The notes: generated by a model not told the origin, from the sequence alone. A DNA stretch of 64,000 nucleotides from JAICYJ01 sp963797565 (GCA_963797565.1 CAWCPM010000010.1:107532-171531); one strand, 5' to 3'. Positions 25,042 through 33,768 are shown, counted from the first letter of the stretch. Numbers and translations: made by a program.

Positions 25042-25566
25042 ATGAATATGCGAATGGGTACTCTGGCCGGACTGGTGGTCGCGGTGGCGTTGGCTGCCGG
25101 TTGCGGCTCGTCGTCGGCCGCCGGCACCAACGGCGGCGGCAATGGCGGCTCGGCCAACACCACGGTGCGAAGCGCGCACAGCTCCCAGCTCGGTACCAAC
25201 GTGCTGGTCAACGACAAGGGCATGGCCCTGTACACGTTGTCAGCCGAGCGGGGCGGCCGCTTCATCTGCACCAAGAGCTCGATGATCCCCGGCGGCAGCG
25301 CCTCGTGCCTGTCGCTGTGGCACCCTCTGACGGTGGCCAAGGGCAGCATGCCGACCGGTGCGGCCCAGCTGAGCACCATCACCCGGCCGGACACCGGCGC
25401 CACCCAGGTCACCTGGCACGGCCTGCCGCTCTACACGTTCACGGGCGACAAGGCGCCCGGTGACACGTCCGGCAACGGCTTCAAGGACGTCGGCGTCTGG
25501 AAGGCGGCCACGCTGGGTGCGCCGTCGTCGAGCTCGTCCAGCGGCGGGGGTGGATACGGCTACTGA
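25042..25566 (+). CDS. Lipoprotein with two Lipoprotein_15-type repeats
   Basis: A 174-residue exported protein. The signal peptide ends in a lipobox, LAAGC, so the mature N terminus is Cys18-20, lipidated by Lgt. A Ser/Gly/Asn linker follows. Two copies of a short secreted repeat (PF03640-like) come next: LVNDKGMALYTLSAE...CLSLWHPLTV, and TWHGLPLYTFTGDKAPGDTSG. Family function is unknown; relatives are common in actinobacteria. The tail is Ser/Gly-rich. SD-like GAGGTGGA precedes the start. Confidence 0.87.
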   Translation: MNMRMGTLAGLVVAVALAAGCGSSSAAGTNGGGNGGSANTTVRSAHSSQLGTNVLVNDKGMALYTLSAERGGRFICTKSSMIPGGSASCLSLWHPLTVAKGSMPTGAAQLSTITRPDTGATQVTWHGLPLYTFTGDKAPGDTSGNGFKDVGVWKAATLGAPSSSSSSGGGGYGY

Positions 25567-25580
25567 TCGCGCAGGTTGCG

Positions 25581-25619
25581 GGCCCGCTCACCTCGTGTTG
25601 CTTACGAGGTGAGCGGGCC
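25581..25619. terminator. Strong bidirectional terminator hairpin
   Basis: A perfect 16-bp stem, GGCCCGCTCACCTCGT with ACGAGGTGAGCGGGCC, around a seven-base loop. It sits between two convergent genes, so it can end both transcripts. There is no U tract, as is usual for high-GC actinobacterial terminators. Confidence 0.8.
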
Positions 25620-25642
25620 GTCGCCCTGAACGCGGGATGCAC

Positions 25643-26089
25643 CTATGTGGCCATCGCCCGATCCTCGGCTTCCATTCTCGCCGAGATCGCATCGAGCACC
25701 GCGTACTCCGCTTCCTCGACCGTCCCGTAGGCGTAGTCGATCGCAAACAGTGCGTCGGCCTCGGCATCGTCAGCGCGCGTCTCCGCCCGCCTCGCGTCCA
25801 GCTGGCCCTTCTTTTCATCGATACCCTGACGCACCTGGGCCATATGGTTGCTCCACGACCTCTGCAGGTCGTTCCAGGACGCCGAGATCTTGGCGCCCGT
25901 CGCATCCGCGCTTTGCTGGAGCTCCTCGGCGTGCGCCTCCGCCCGTGCCCGCGCCTCGTTGGCAGATTTCTCGACGTCTGCCTTCGCCTGGTTCTGTGCA
26001 GCCGAAGCGTGGTCCTCCGCCTCCTTTGCGCGTTCTGAAAGCTTCGCCAGCTTCTGCGAAGCGTCCATGAGCTTTTCCGACGTCGTCAT
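25643..26089 (-). CDS. Coiled-coil protein of unknown function
   Basis: A 148-residue, strongly helical, soluble protein. It is rich in Ala, Glu, Lys and Gln with heptad-like spacing (SQKLAKLSERAKEAEDHASA), and the C-terminal block is DYAYGTVEEAEYAVLDAI. This block is reminiscent of conserved actinobacterial hypothetical proteins, but no function is known. The Met at 26089 follows GGGAGGT at ideal spacing, so the longer open frame is not used. It lies downstream of the ECF sigma gene on the same strand. Confidence 0.75.
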   Translation of the reverse strand: MTTSEKLMDASQKLAKLSERAKEAEDHASAAQNQAKADVEKSANEARARAEAHAEELQQSADATGAKISASWNDLQRSWSNHMAQVRQGIDEKKGQLDARRAETRADDAEADALFAIDYAYGTVEEAEYAVLDAISARMEAEDRAMAT

Positions 26090-26204
26090 AGCGACCTCCC
26101 CTGGTCGTCGGTGTTGCTCTCCGCCCCAACCGTCGATGCTACTCCCACCCGCTGCGGTCGGCAACCACCTCAACCAGGCCCGGTCAGGACGTCCTCGCGG
26201 ATCG

Positions 26205-26843
26205 TTACGCCGCGAACTCCGATGCACGCAGCAGCCGCGCCTGCGCCGTTCGGCACCGCCGGCAGCTCGCGATGTGCGACCGCTCACCTGCGGTCGGCGC
26301 CAGCGCCTGGACGAGGCGGTTGCGCACGCGGGAGCACTCGCTCCTGACCTGGTTCTGGTCCTCGAGCAGCGCCCTGCGGGCGCGGATCAGGAGCGACTCG
26401 ACGGCTCCGGGCGTGGTGTCCAGTACATCGGCGATCTCATCCTGGGAAAGGCCGCTCCAGTGCCGAAGCACGAACGCGTGGTGCTGACTCTCCGGGAGCG
26501 CCCAGAGCATCGATCGAACAGCCGCCAGGGCCTCCGCTTCCTCCGAGTCAGGCTGATCGGGTGCCGCGAGACGCAGATCATCTCCTACTATCGATGCCTC
26601 TCGGCGGTCACGGAGCAGGTTCAGCGACCGGTGCTTTGCCGCCTTGATCAGCCATTTCCGCGGATGCAGCAGTTCGGTGCCCGTCTCGAGCGTCCCGAGC
26701 GCCTGCAGGAAGACGAACTGGACGACGTCCTCCGCGTCCTCTCGCCGGCTGGTGAGATGCAGCGCGTACCGGAACACGTCCGTCGCGTGAGACTCATACA
26801 GCACGGCGAGCCGCGCGGCAGAGCCGGAATCCTGTGCCTGCAT
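26205..26843 (-). CDS. ECF-type sigma factor with a C-terminal zinc-finger-like tail
   Basis: A 212-residue sigma-70 family protein. Region 2: YESHATDVFRYALHLTSRREDAEDVVQFVF; region 4: ALPESQHHAFVLRHWSGLSQ followed by DEIADVLDTTPGAVESLL. After region 4 there are about 50 extra residues that end in HIASCRRC with an upstream Cys (SECSRV). This is the H-x3-C-x2-C pattern of zinc-binding anti-sigma domains. No separate anti-sigma gene is adjacent, so the tail may do that job in cis. It is divergent from the PhoD-like gene, a plausible target. Confidence 0.88.
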   Translation of the reverse strand: MQAQDSGSAARLAVLYESHATDVFRYALHLTSRREDAEDVVQFVFLQALGTLETGTELLHPRKWLIKAAKHRSLNLLRDRREASIVGDDLRLAAPDQPDSEEAEALAAVRSMLWALPESQHHAFVLRHWSGLSQDEIADVLDTTPGAVESLLIRARRALLEDQNQVRSECSRVRNRLVQALAPTAGERSHIASCRRCRTAQARLLRASEFAA

Positions 26844-26948
26844 CTGTTCATACCCTCCGGGAACCCGGGCGCGGATGTGTTCCTGCGGTCATTCCTTGGT
26901 ATCGGCATGACGCACAACCTGATCAAGACATTCGCGACGACGCGGGGT

Positions 26949-26968
26949 CACCCGATCGGGTGGTTTTT
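26949..26968 (+). terminator. Short palindrome followed by a T tract
   Basis: CACCCGATCGGGTG is a perfect palindrome followed by GTTTTT. On the + strand this looks like a small intrinsic terminator ahead of the PhoD-like gene. No + strand gene lies just upstream, so it could equally be an operator in the divergent ecf-phoD gap. Confidence 0.4.
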
Positions 26969-26973
26969 GCACC

Positions 26974-26979
26974 GGAACC
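26974..26979 (+). promoter_or_regulatory. Possible ECF-type -35 element for the PhoD-like gene
   Basis: GGAACC matches the usual ECF -35 consensus and lies about 60 bases before the PhoD-like start, next to a divergent ECF sigma gene. A GCGTT sequence lies 18-21 bases further on, slightly farther than usual. Weak call. Confidence 0.3.
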
Positions 26980-27035
26980 GCAGGAAAACTCCCTACGGCG
27001 TTCTACAGCGTTTGGGTCGACGGGCAGATGACGTA

Positions 27036-29138
27036 ATGTCCTCGGTCATGGCTGATCACATGGACGAGCCAGGCAGGTTCAGCCGACGGACGCTACTGAC
27101 TGCCGCCGGTGCCGCGCTCGTCTCGGCCGACCTCGCCGCGACGGCCTGCTCCGACTCAACCCCGCAGGCCCATCAGGGCACGCTGAACAAGGCGGGCGGG
27201 CTGGTCGACCATCGGTTCGATCGAATGCGCGACCGAAACGGTTGGGGTCAACCGTGGTATGCGCGCCACTACTCGCTGGTGTTCGACGTCCACAAGGGCC
27301 GTGGCCGGCTGCACCTCCCGGCGGGCCTCAAGTCAACCGCCCCCAACCAGTCGATCCCCGTGTTCCTGCTCGACCACGAATGCCGAGACGCGACTCATGA
27401 GCTGCACTTCCAGGTGACGCATGCGGGCCTGCGGCCGGGCCTTGTGCTGCACCGCCGGGAGGCGTTTCACTACCTCGGGGTGACCGTCGAGGATCGGCGG
27501 CTGGTGCTGGCGTCGTACAGCCGAACGGAGCGCAACGTGCTGGCTCACGCACGCGTGGTGGGGCTGGACACCGATCCCCACGTGCTTCGTGTGGCCGTCT
27601 CCGGGCGGACGCTCAGGGCGGGCCTGTGGCGGGAGGGCCACCCTCCCAAGATGCAACTCGCGGCGCGGCTGCCATCCGATACCGGCGGAACGCCGGGTGT
27701 GCTCCTGGTAGCGCCGGTGGATAGGAAACCGGGGTCATTGCTGGTCAGCCGTCACACCCTCTCAGCTCGGCGGTTTCGAAGCACCACTCCGCAGGCGGCA
27801 TTCCTCGTCACCGGCACTCCGCAGGCGAACGGCGCAGAGACCACCGTCGGCCTGAGAGCCGCCTGCGATGTCCCCGCCTCGATCCAGTTTGAGTGGTCAT
27901 CCGACCCGTCGTTCGGCGGCGGTGTACAACGGTCGCCGGTGCACAGGCCGGGCCCGCCGTTCTCGGCCCGTGACCAGATCGTGCTGGCCGATGCCCGTCC
28001 CGTCTACTGGCGCGCTCGATTCATCGCAACCGGGAGTCGCACGACGGGCCTCTCACGCACGCAGCACTACACGCCACAGCCCGGTTCCGGCCGGCTCGTG
28101 ATGGGGGCAGCTTCGTGTGCTCAGCTCTGGCTGGAGCCGGGCTACAAGGGGCTGCGCCGGCTGCTCGACGTTGCACCGGCCCAGCCCGCGATACTCGTCT
28201 ACCAGGGCGATCTCGGCTACGCCGGAAACTCACAGTTCTCGAGCTATATCGAGGCACCCGACTTCTACTTCGAGCGCTTCACACGGACGCTCAGTGATCC
28301 CGACTTCGAGACGGTGCGCCATCGCGGACCGGTCGGTTTCACCGCCGATGACCACGACTACTGCCAGGAGAACAACGCGCCACCGTCGCAGTTCCCGAGG
28401 TGGTCAGTGCCTCTGTGGAACGATGTACACGCCGACCCGTCCGTACGCGGCTACTACGACTTCCGCTTCGGAGACGTTCACTGCTTGACGCTCGACGGCC
28501 GCCGCTACGCCGACCCTGTAGGACAGCGAAACACGCCGGCCAAGACCAAGCTCGGAACGACCCAACGAGACTGGCTGGAGTCGAAGCTGGCGACGACCGA
28601 TGCATCGCTGGCGGTTGTGTACAGCGCTGACATCTTCGCCTCGCGCCCGAATCCGGACTGCTTTCTGTTCGGCTGGCCGGACGAATACCGCCGGCTGATG
28701 ACGGCGTTCATGGATGCTCAGCTGCGCGGGGTGCGCGTCGTCATCCTGAGCGGTGACGCGCACGGGCTTCGCATCCACCACCACCCCGACCCGGCCGCGC
28801 GGGCTCAGGCTGCTGGCCTTTCGATCGTTGAGTTCGTCTGCTCGGGCCTCTCGCCTCGTTCCTGGGACTCCGCGACCGCCGACGACCACACCCTCGACCG
28901 GCGGCGATCGGTCATGCATCACCGCGGCCTGGGCATGATCGACATCGATCCGGCAGGCACGCCCGGCCGCAGCGTCACTCTGCGCGCGATCAGCGGCGAC
29001 CAGAGCGGGCCGGACGACCTCTTCCCACCCCTCGTACTCGACTACGCACCCACCCCGGACATCTCGCCGCAGCTCCAACCGCCTCCGCCGGCACCGGTCC
29101 AGTCGAACGCGCCGCGCCCGAGTAACGCCCTGATCTGA
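27036..29138 (+). CDS. PhoD-like alkaline phosphatase/phosphodiesterase, probable Tat substrate
   Basis: A 700-residue exported protein. The N terminus carries a twin-arginine signal (RFSRRTLLTAAGAALV) followed by a Cys (TACSD), so it may also be lipidated. An N-terminal beta-rich region of about 330 residues precedes the PhoD metallophosphatase domain. Its motifs are VYQGDLGYAG, GFTADDHDYCQENNAP and VILSGDAHGLRIHHH. PhoD enzymes hydrolyse phosphomono- or diesters outside the cell. Tat genes (tatA, tatC) are 3 kb downstream. Start chosen at 27036; a Met at 27048 is possible. The frame is open far upstream but only as an antisense shadow. Confidence 0.85.
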   Translation: MSSVMADHMDEPGRFSRRTLLTAAGAALVSADLAATACSDSTPQAHQGTLNKAGGLVDHRFDRMRDRNGWGQPWYARHYSLVFDVHKGRGRLHLPAGLKSTAPNQSIPVFLLDHECRDATHELHFQVTHAGLRPGLVLHRREAFHYLGVTVEDRRLVLASYSRTERNVLAHARVVGLDTDPHVLRVAVSGRTLRAGLWREGHPPKMQLAARLPSDTGGTPGVLLVAPVDRKPGSLLVSRHTLSARRFRSTTPQAAFLVTGTPQANGAETTVGLRAACDVPASIQFEWSSDPSFGGGVQRSPVHRPGPPFSARDQIVLADARPVYWRARFIATGSRTTGLSRTQHYTPQPGSGRLVMGAASCAQLWLEPGYKGLRRLLDVAPAQPAILVYQGDLGYAGNSQFSSYIEAPDFYFERFTRTLSDPDFETVRHRGPVGFTADDHDYCQENNAPPSQFPRWSVPLWNDVHADPSVRGYYDFRFGDVHCLTLDGRRYADPVGQRNTPAKTKLGTTQRDWLESKLATTDASLAVVYSADIFASRPNPDCFLFGWPDEYRRLMTAFMDAQLRGVRVVILSGDAHGLRIHHHPDPAARAQAAGLSIVEFVCSGLSPRSWDSATADDHTLDRRRSVMHHRGLGMIDIDPAGTPGRSVTLRAISGDQSGPDDLFPPLVLDYAPTPDISPQLQPPPPAPVQSNAPRPSNALI

Positions 29139-29151
29139 CATCGTTCCCGCC

Positions 29152-29919
29152 ATGAGCGACCTGCCCGAGCACGTCCGGCGAAACCGCGAAGCCTGGGACC
29201 GGTACGCGCCGGAGTACGCCGAGCCCGGCCACCGCTCATGGGCCAGCGACACGCCCGACTGGGGCATCTTCGGCGTCCCCGAGACCGAGCTGGGCGTGCT
29301 GCCACGGCGGCTGGACGGCCTCGACGCCATCGAGCTCGGCTGCGGCACCGCCTACGTGTCGGCCTGGCTGGCACGCCGTGGCGCGCGCCCGGTCGGCATC
29401 GACAACTCGCCGGCCCAGCTCGAGAACGCCCGCCGCTACCAGCACGAGTTCGGGATCGAGTTCCCGTTGCACCTGGGCAACGCCGAGCAGACGCCGTTCT
29501 CCGACAACAGCTTCGATCTCGCGATCTCCGAGTACGGCGCCAGCATCTGGTGTGACCCCTACCGCTGGATCCCGGAGGCCTCGCGCCTGCTGCGCCCGGG
29601 CGGACAGCTGATCTACCTGGTCAACGGCACCATCCACATGCTGTGCACGCCCGATCTCGAGAGCGAGCCGGCCACCGACCGGCTGCTTCGCGACTACTTC
29701 GGCATGCACCGCTTCGAGTGGCCGGACGACACGTCGGTCGAGTTCCACATCGGCTACGGCGACATGATCCGGCTGCTGCGCGGCAACGGCTTCGAGGTCG
29801 AGGACCTGATCGAGGTGCGCCCGCCCGCCGACGCCATCAGCCGCGTTCCGAATGCGCCGCTCGAGTGGGCGCGCCGCTGGCCGGTCGAGGAGATCTGGAA
29901 GGCGCGCAAGCGCCATTAA
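29152..29919 (+). CDS. Class I SAM-dependent methyltransferase
   Basis: A 255-residue protein. The SAM-binding motif I is IELGCGTAYVSAWLARRG, the acidic end of strand 2 is GIDNSPAQLENA, and motif IV is FDLAISEYG, followed by LLRPGGQLIYLVNG. The substrate is not predictable. It lies 14 bases downstream of the PhoD-like gene and is probably co-transcribed with it. Confidence 0.88.
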   Translation: MSDLPEHVRRNREAWDRYAPEYAEPGHRSWASDTPDWGIFGVPETELGVLPRRLDGLDAIELGCGTAYVSAWLARRGARPVGIDNSPAQLENARRYQHEFGIEFPLHLGNAEQTPFSDNSFDLAISEYGASIWCDPYRWIPEASRLLRPGGQLIYLVNGTIHMLCTPDLESEPATDRLLRDYFGMHRFEWPDDTSVEFHIGYGDMIRLLRGNGFEVEDLIEVRPPADAISRVPNAPLEWARRWPVEEIWKARKRH

Positions 29920-30005
29920 ATGATCCTAGCACCGCCGACGGCGAACCGATCCGGGGCGCCGCCCGAAAGCTCAGGAGTCACACCCTTCTCCAAAGGAGCT
30001 TCTCC

Positions 30006-30200
30006 ATGCCTGACGTCTCACCCATCCAGCTGATCATCGTGATGATCATCGCGCTGGTCGTGCTCGGCCCCAAGCGCCTGCCCGAGATGGGCAAGTCGCT
30101 CGGCAAGGGCATCCGCGAGTTCAAGCAGTCGGTCAGCGGCGACGATCATCCTCCGCTGCCGGCACCGATCCCGCCGGCAGAGAACACCCACCAGAGCTAG
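30006..30200 (+). CDS. tatA: TatA twin-arginine translocase subunit
   Basis: A 64-residue protein with one N-terminal membrane helix (IQLIIVMIIALVVLG), the Gly-Pro hinge, and the amphipathic helix with LPEMGKSLGKGIREFK. This is the TatA/E type, as no long TatB-like tail is present. An excellent AAAGGAG precedes the ATG at 30006. TatC starts four bases after its stop. Together they export folded proteins; the PhoD-like protein upstream is a likely client. Confidence 0.93.
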   Translation: MPDVSPIQLIIVMIIALVVLGPKRLPEMGKSLGKGIREFKQSVSGDDHPPLPAPIPPAENTHQS

Positions 30201-30204
30201 CCCG

Positions 30205-30975
30205 ATGCTGCGCCGCCCCCGCGTTCATCCCACAGACCGGCTGACGCTGGTCGACCACCTCGACGAGCTGCGCAGCCGCCTGGTCGTGGTGCTGGCGGTG
30301 CTGACCGTCGCGGTCGGCGTCTGCTTCTGGCAGGCGGGGGCGATCCTGAACGCGATGGCGGCGCCGCTTCCCCGGCCCGGCGGGCACGCCTATCAGTTCC
30401 TGGCCACCAGCCCGCTGGACGGCATCCTCACCTCGATCTCGGTCGCGATCTACGCCGGGCTGCTGCTGACCATGCCGATCGCGACCTACCAGCTCTACGC
30501 CTTCCTGATCCCGGCCGTGTCCGAGCAGCATCACCGCTCGCTGCGCCCGCTGACGCTGATGATCCCCACGCTGTTCGTCGTCGGCGTCGTGTTCGCCTGG
30601 TTCCTGGTGGTGCCGCCCGCGATCGGCTTCCTGGTCGGCTACAACGACCAGGCCTTCAACTACCAGCTGCGCGCGAAGGACTACGTCCAGTTCGTGCTGC
30701 TGACGCTGCTGGCGATGGGCCTGGTGTTCGAGATGCCGGCCGTGATGCTGGTGCTGGCCCGCCTGCGGATCATGAGCTCGGCCCTGATGCGCCGCCACTG
30801 GCGGATCTCGATCGTCGTGCTGGCCGTGGTGGCGATGCTGCTGCCCGGCGTCGACCCGATCTCGTTCATCGTCGAGTTCATCCCGCTGCTGGCGCTCTAC
30901 GGGCTGTCGTACTTCATCGTGCTCGGCGTCGAGCGCGGCCGCGGAGGCGAGCTGCCGACGCCGGACGTCGGGTAG
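30205..30975 (+). CDS. tatC: TatC twin-arginine translocase subunit
   Basis: A 256-residue protein with six membrane helices and the TatC signatures: HLDELRSRL at the N terminus (receptor site for the RR motif), AFLIPAVSEQHHR, and FEMPAVMLVLAR with the conserved Phe-Glu. It forms the receptor complex with TatA. No tatB gene is seen, as in many Gram-positives. Confidence 0.96.
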   Translation: MLRRPRVHPTDRLTLVDHLDELRSRLVVVLAVLTVAVGVCFWQAGAILNAMAAPLPRPGGHAYQFLATSPLDGILTSISVAIYAGLLLTMPIATYQLYAFLIPAVSEQHHRSLRPLTLMIPTLFVVGVVFAWFLVVPPAIGFLVGYNDQAFNYQLRAKDYVQFVLLTLLAMGLVFEMPAVMLVLARLRIMSSALMRRHWRISIVVLAVVAMLLPGVDPISFIVEFIPLLALYGLSYFIVLGVERGRGGELPTPDVG

Positions 30976-30982
30976 AGCCAGG

Positions 30983-30996
30983 CGGCGCGGGCGCCG
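30983..30996. terminator. Short GC palindrome between tatC and the His-rich membrane protein
   Basis: CGGCGC-GG-GCGCCG lies in the 38-base gap between convergent genes. It is short and has no T run, so this is a weak bidirectional terminator candidate. Confidence 0.3.
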
Positions 30997-31013
30997 CGCG
31001 TGCGCCGGTCGCG

Positions 31014-31757
31014 TTACTCGCCGGCTGGGAAGTTGAAGCTCTTGTCGGGCTTGAAGCCCGGCGGCGGCGTGCCCTGCAGGATCGTGATGGCGTCGTGCTC
31101 CTTCATCACGTGCGCGCCGAACTGCGTGCTGGGGTGGCCGTCGACCCACATCTTGACGCCGCCACAGTAGCCGCCGATGCACTGCGAGTTGAACCGCAGC
31201 CCCCAGACGTTGAACACTTCCTGGAGGTTCGGCGTGAAGTTCTTCTCGTCGGCCTCCATGTGGATCACGCCGGTGTCGTCGTGGGTGTGTATCGGCGACA
31301 GCAGCTGCGCCGCCTCGTCGATGCCGACAAGGGCCGGCACCGGCGCCTTGTGGCCGTCCGCGTAGATCGTGATGTGGGCGTGGTAGTGCGTCGCATAGCC
31401 CGTCGTCGAGTTGGCCGTCGGCAGGTTCATGGCCGTCAGCGCAGCCTGCAGGTTCGTGTAGTTGGGCTGCCAGGTGCCCTCGCTGATCCAGTCCACCTTC
31501 GCCGTCGAGTTCCGCTGCGTGATCACCGCTGCCGTCTGGTTGCCGCCGGAGCTGGACGAGCCGCCGCGCGTGACCAGCAGCGCAGCCACGACCGCGATGG
31601 CCGCGACCAGGATGGCGCCGCCGACGACCCACGCCCAGGCAGGCACGCCGCCCGGGCCGCTCTTGGCCGGCCCGCGGCCGTGGCGGGCGATGCCGTCGCC
31701 GCTGCCGAGGCGGCGGGCGCGGTTCTCGTTTGTGCGCTGTTTCTGGCGTTGGCTCAT
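31014..31757 (-). CDS. Membrane-anchored protein with a conserved histidine cluster
   Basis: A 247-residue protein: a basic N terminus, one membrane helix (WAWVVGGAILVAAIAVVAAL), a Ser/Gly linker, then an exported domain. The exported domain contains THYHAHITIYADGHKAPVPA and, about 20 residues on, PIHTHDDTGVIHMEA. Two Cys follow (QCIGGYC). The dense His pairs suggest metal binding, perhaps copper, but I cannot assign a named family. It is convergent with tatC and divergent from the zinc-ribbon/trxB pair. Confidence 0.75.
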   Translation of the reverse strand: MSQRQKQRTNENRARRLGSGDGIARHGRGPAKSGPGGVPAWAWVVGGAILVAAIAVVAALLVTRGGSSSSGGNQTAAVITQRNSTAKVDWISEGTWQPNYTNLQAALTAMNLPTANSTTGYATHYHAHITIYADGHKAPVPALVGIDEAAQLLSPIHTHDDTGVIHMEADEKNFTPNLQEVFNVWGLRFNSQCIGGYCGGVKMWVDGHPSTQFGAHVMKEHDAITILQGTPPPGFKPDKSFNFPAGE

Positions 31758-31785
31758 CGGGGCGGAACTATAGACTTGGGATCCG

Positions 31786-32001
31786 ATGCATCCGCGCAGC
31801 GAGGCACACCCGGCGGTGCGGTACTGCCCCTACTGCGGACAGCCGCTGGGCAGCTTCTTCGGCGCCCGGATCGAGGGCGGCGCGGCCTGGTGCGACCGCT
31901 GTCAGGAATGTTTCAAGGTCGAACACGTTGTAGATAGTGAGGACATTAACGACCCGCCGAGGCCACAAGTTGGCGGTGTCGAGACGACAGGAGAGCAATG
32001 A
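31786..32001 (+). CDS. Small double-CxxC zinc-ribbon protein
   Basis: A 71-residue protein with YCPYCGQP and, 22 residues later, CDRCQEC, forming a likely four-Cys zinc ribbon. The tail is acidic. Its stop overlaps the trxB start (ATGA), so translation is coupled and a redox or regulatory link with thioredoxin reductase is likely by context. No family name recognised. Confidence 0.7.
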   Translation: MHPRSEAHPAVRYCPYCGQPLGSFFGARIEGGAAWCDRCQECFKVEHVVDSEDINDPPRPQVGGVETTGEQ

Positions 32002-32966
32002 GCGAGATTCGCGATGTGATCATTATCGGCGGTGGGCCCGCGGGCTATACAGCTGCGTTGTACGCCGCCCGCGGCAACCTGCGCCCGCTGGTGTTCGAGG
32101 GCTTCGCCTACGGCGGCCAGCTGATGATCACGAGTGATGTCGAGAACTACCCCGGGTTCGTGGACGGGATCATGGGCCCCGAGCTGATGGCGACGATGCG
32201 CAAGCAGGCCGAGCGGTTCGGCGCCGAGCTGGTGGCCGGCGACGTCAGCCGCGTCGACTTCTCGGGCCAGCCCCTGAAGGTCTACGTCGGCGACGAGGAG
32301 CACCTCGCGCGCAGCGTGATCGTGGCCACCGGCGCAACGGCGCGCCAGATCGGCCTGCCCAGCGAGCAGCATCTGCAGGGCATGGGCGTCAGCTACTGCG
32401 CGGTCTGCGACGCGAGCTTCTTCCGGGCCAAGCAGGTGATCGTGGTCGGAGGCGGCGACAGCGCCATGGAGGAGGCCAGCTTCCTGGCCAAGTTCGCCGA
32501 CGACGTGAAGGTGGTGCACCGGCGAGACGAGTTCCGCGCCTCCAAGATCATGATCGACTACGCCCGCTCCAAGGACAACGTCGACTTCATCACCAACGCC
32601 ACCGTGGAAGAGGTGCTGGGCGCCGACGAGGGGCGTGTCACGGGCGTGCGGCTGCGCGACACCGTCACCGGTGAGCACAGCGACCTGCCGGCCGACGGCC
32701 TGTTCGTGGCGATCGGGCATGACCCCACGACCGGGCTGTTCAAGGGCATCCTGGACATGGACGAGGCCGGCTACCTGCTCACCCGGCCCGGCTCCACCGC
32801 CACCAACATCGAGGGCGTGTTCGCGGCCGGTGACGTCGTCGACCACACCTACCGGCAGGCCGTGACCGCGGCCGGCATGGGCTGCATGGCGGCGCTCGAC
32901 GCCGAGCGCTGGCTGGCGCACTCCCTGCCCGCCGCCACGCCGGCGACGGCCGGCGAAGCTGCCTGA
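31998..32966 (+). CDS. trxB: Thioredoxin reductase
   Basis: A 322-residue low-molecular-weight flavoprotein. FAD site [17 protein letters not shown], redox disulfide [13 protein letters not shown] site [12 protein letters not shown], and the closing FAD motif [19 protein letters not shown]. It reduces thioredoxin with NADPH. No thioredoxin gene is adjacent; the upstream coupled gene encodes a zinc ribbon. Confidence 0.95.
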   Translation: MSEIRDVIIIGGGPAGYTAALYAARGNLRPLVFEGFAYGGQLMITSDVENYPGFVDGIMGPELMATMRKQAERFGAELVAGDVSRVDFSGQPLKVYVGDEEHLARSVIVATGATARQIGLPSEQHLQGMGVSYCAVCDASFFRAKQVIVVGGGDSAMEEASFLAKFADDVKVVHRRDEFRASKIMIDYARSKDNVDFITNATVEEVLGADEGRVTGVRLRDTVTGEHSDLPADGLFVAIGHDPTTGLFKGILDMDEAGYLLTRPGSTATNIEGVFAAGDVVDHTYRQAVTAAGMGCMAALDAERWLAHSLPAATPATAGEAA

Positions 32967-33000
32967 ATCCATCTGCAATCTTCGCCAGTAGGCTTAGGTC

Positions 33001-33456
33001 ATGGCTCGTTTCTGGATCTGTCCGAACTGCGGCACCCGCGCCATCGACGATGACGGCCGCGACGGCCTGTCCCACCAGCAGGTGGGCTGCGCCAAGTGCG
33101 GGTTCGGGTTCCTGTTCGAACTGCTCGAGGACTTCTACCCGCCCGCCAACGCCGGGTTCGTGGCGTGTGACAAGGACACGCGGGTGATCTCGGCCGGCAA
33201 GGGTGTGTTCGAGCTGACCGGCTACGGCGAGGGCGACCTGCTGGGGAAGCCGCTGGTCGACGCGTTCGGCCTGAGCGGGTTCAGCGCCGAGGCCAATCCG
33301 GTGTCGGTGGTGATGGAATGGGGCGTGCGCAAGCTCGACCAGCCGCTGGTGCTGCGGCACCGCAGCGGCCGCGAGAAGGCGGTGCGGGTCGACCTGTTCC
33401 CGGCGTACGACGAGGACGGCGGGCTGCTGGCGTCGCTGGCGCCGCGGAACGACTGA
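33001..33456 (+). CDS. Zinc ribbon-PAS domain protein
   Basis: A 151-residue protein. Residues 1-45 form a zinc ribbon (WICPNCG and CAKCGFGF). Residues about 50-145 have a PAS-like pattern: NAGFVACDKDTRVISAGKGV and FELTGYGEGDLLGKPLVDAF. No output domain follows. A metal- or redox-dependent sensor is a reasonable guess given its place 34 bases after trxB, but the function is unknown. Confidence 0.72.
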   Translation: MARFWICPNCGTRAIDDDGRDGLSHQQVGCAKCGFGFLFELLEDFYPPANAGFVACDKDTRVISAGKGVFELTGYGEGDLLGKPLVDAFGLSGFSAEANPVSVVMEWGVRKLDQPLVLRHRSGREKAVRVDLFPAYDEDGGLLASLAPRND

Positions 33457-33477
33457 CCCGCGGCGCCTGGGTCTGCC

Positions 33478-33768
33478 TCAGCTGCCCAGTCCCTCCAGCT
33501 CCGCCTCCACCAGCGCCTGGAACCGCTCCACCACCTCCAGCTGCCGCAGCCGGCGATCCACCAGCCGCCGCTCGGCCGCCTCGTCGCTCGACGTCAGCAC
33601 GCCCAGCGCCTCCAGCACCGCGCAGTCGCGCACGCCCAGCTGCTCGCGCGCCCTGGACTCCAGCCGCAGCCAGCCCAGTCGCATGCGCGCACCCTCCAGG
33701 TCGTCGCGCAGCCGCTCGGCGTGGCGGGAGAGCCGGTCGGCGTAGAGCTCGATCTCGATCCGTGTCAT
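33478..33768 (-). CDS. Small helical protein of unknown function
   Basis: A 96-residue, charged, helical protein (IEIELYADRLSRHAERLRDDLEGARMRL) without Cys clusters or a signal. ATG at 33768 is chosen because the upstream part of the frame has no helical pattern. It lies downstream of nth on the same strand. No family recognised; strong third-position GC supports a real gene. Confidence 0.6.
   Translation of the reverse strand: MTRIEIELYADRLSRHAERLRDDLEGARMRLGWLRLESRAREQLGVRDCAVLEALGVLTSSDEAAERRLVDRRLRQLEVVERFQALVEAELEGLGS

Noticed and set aside
25848..27035. Long rightward open frame running into the PhoD-like gene
   Set aside because: The first 400 codons are antisense to the coiled-coil and ECF genes and have no domain; the twin-arginine signal marks the real start at 27036.
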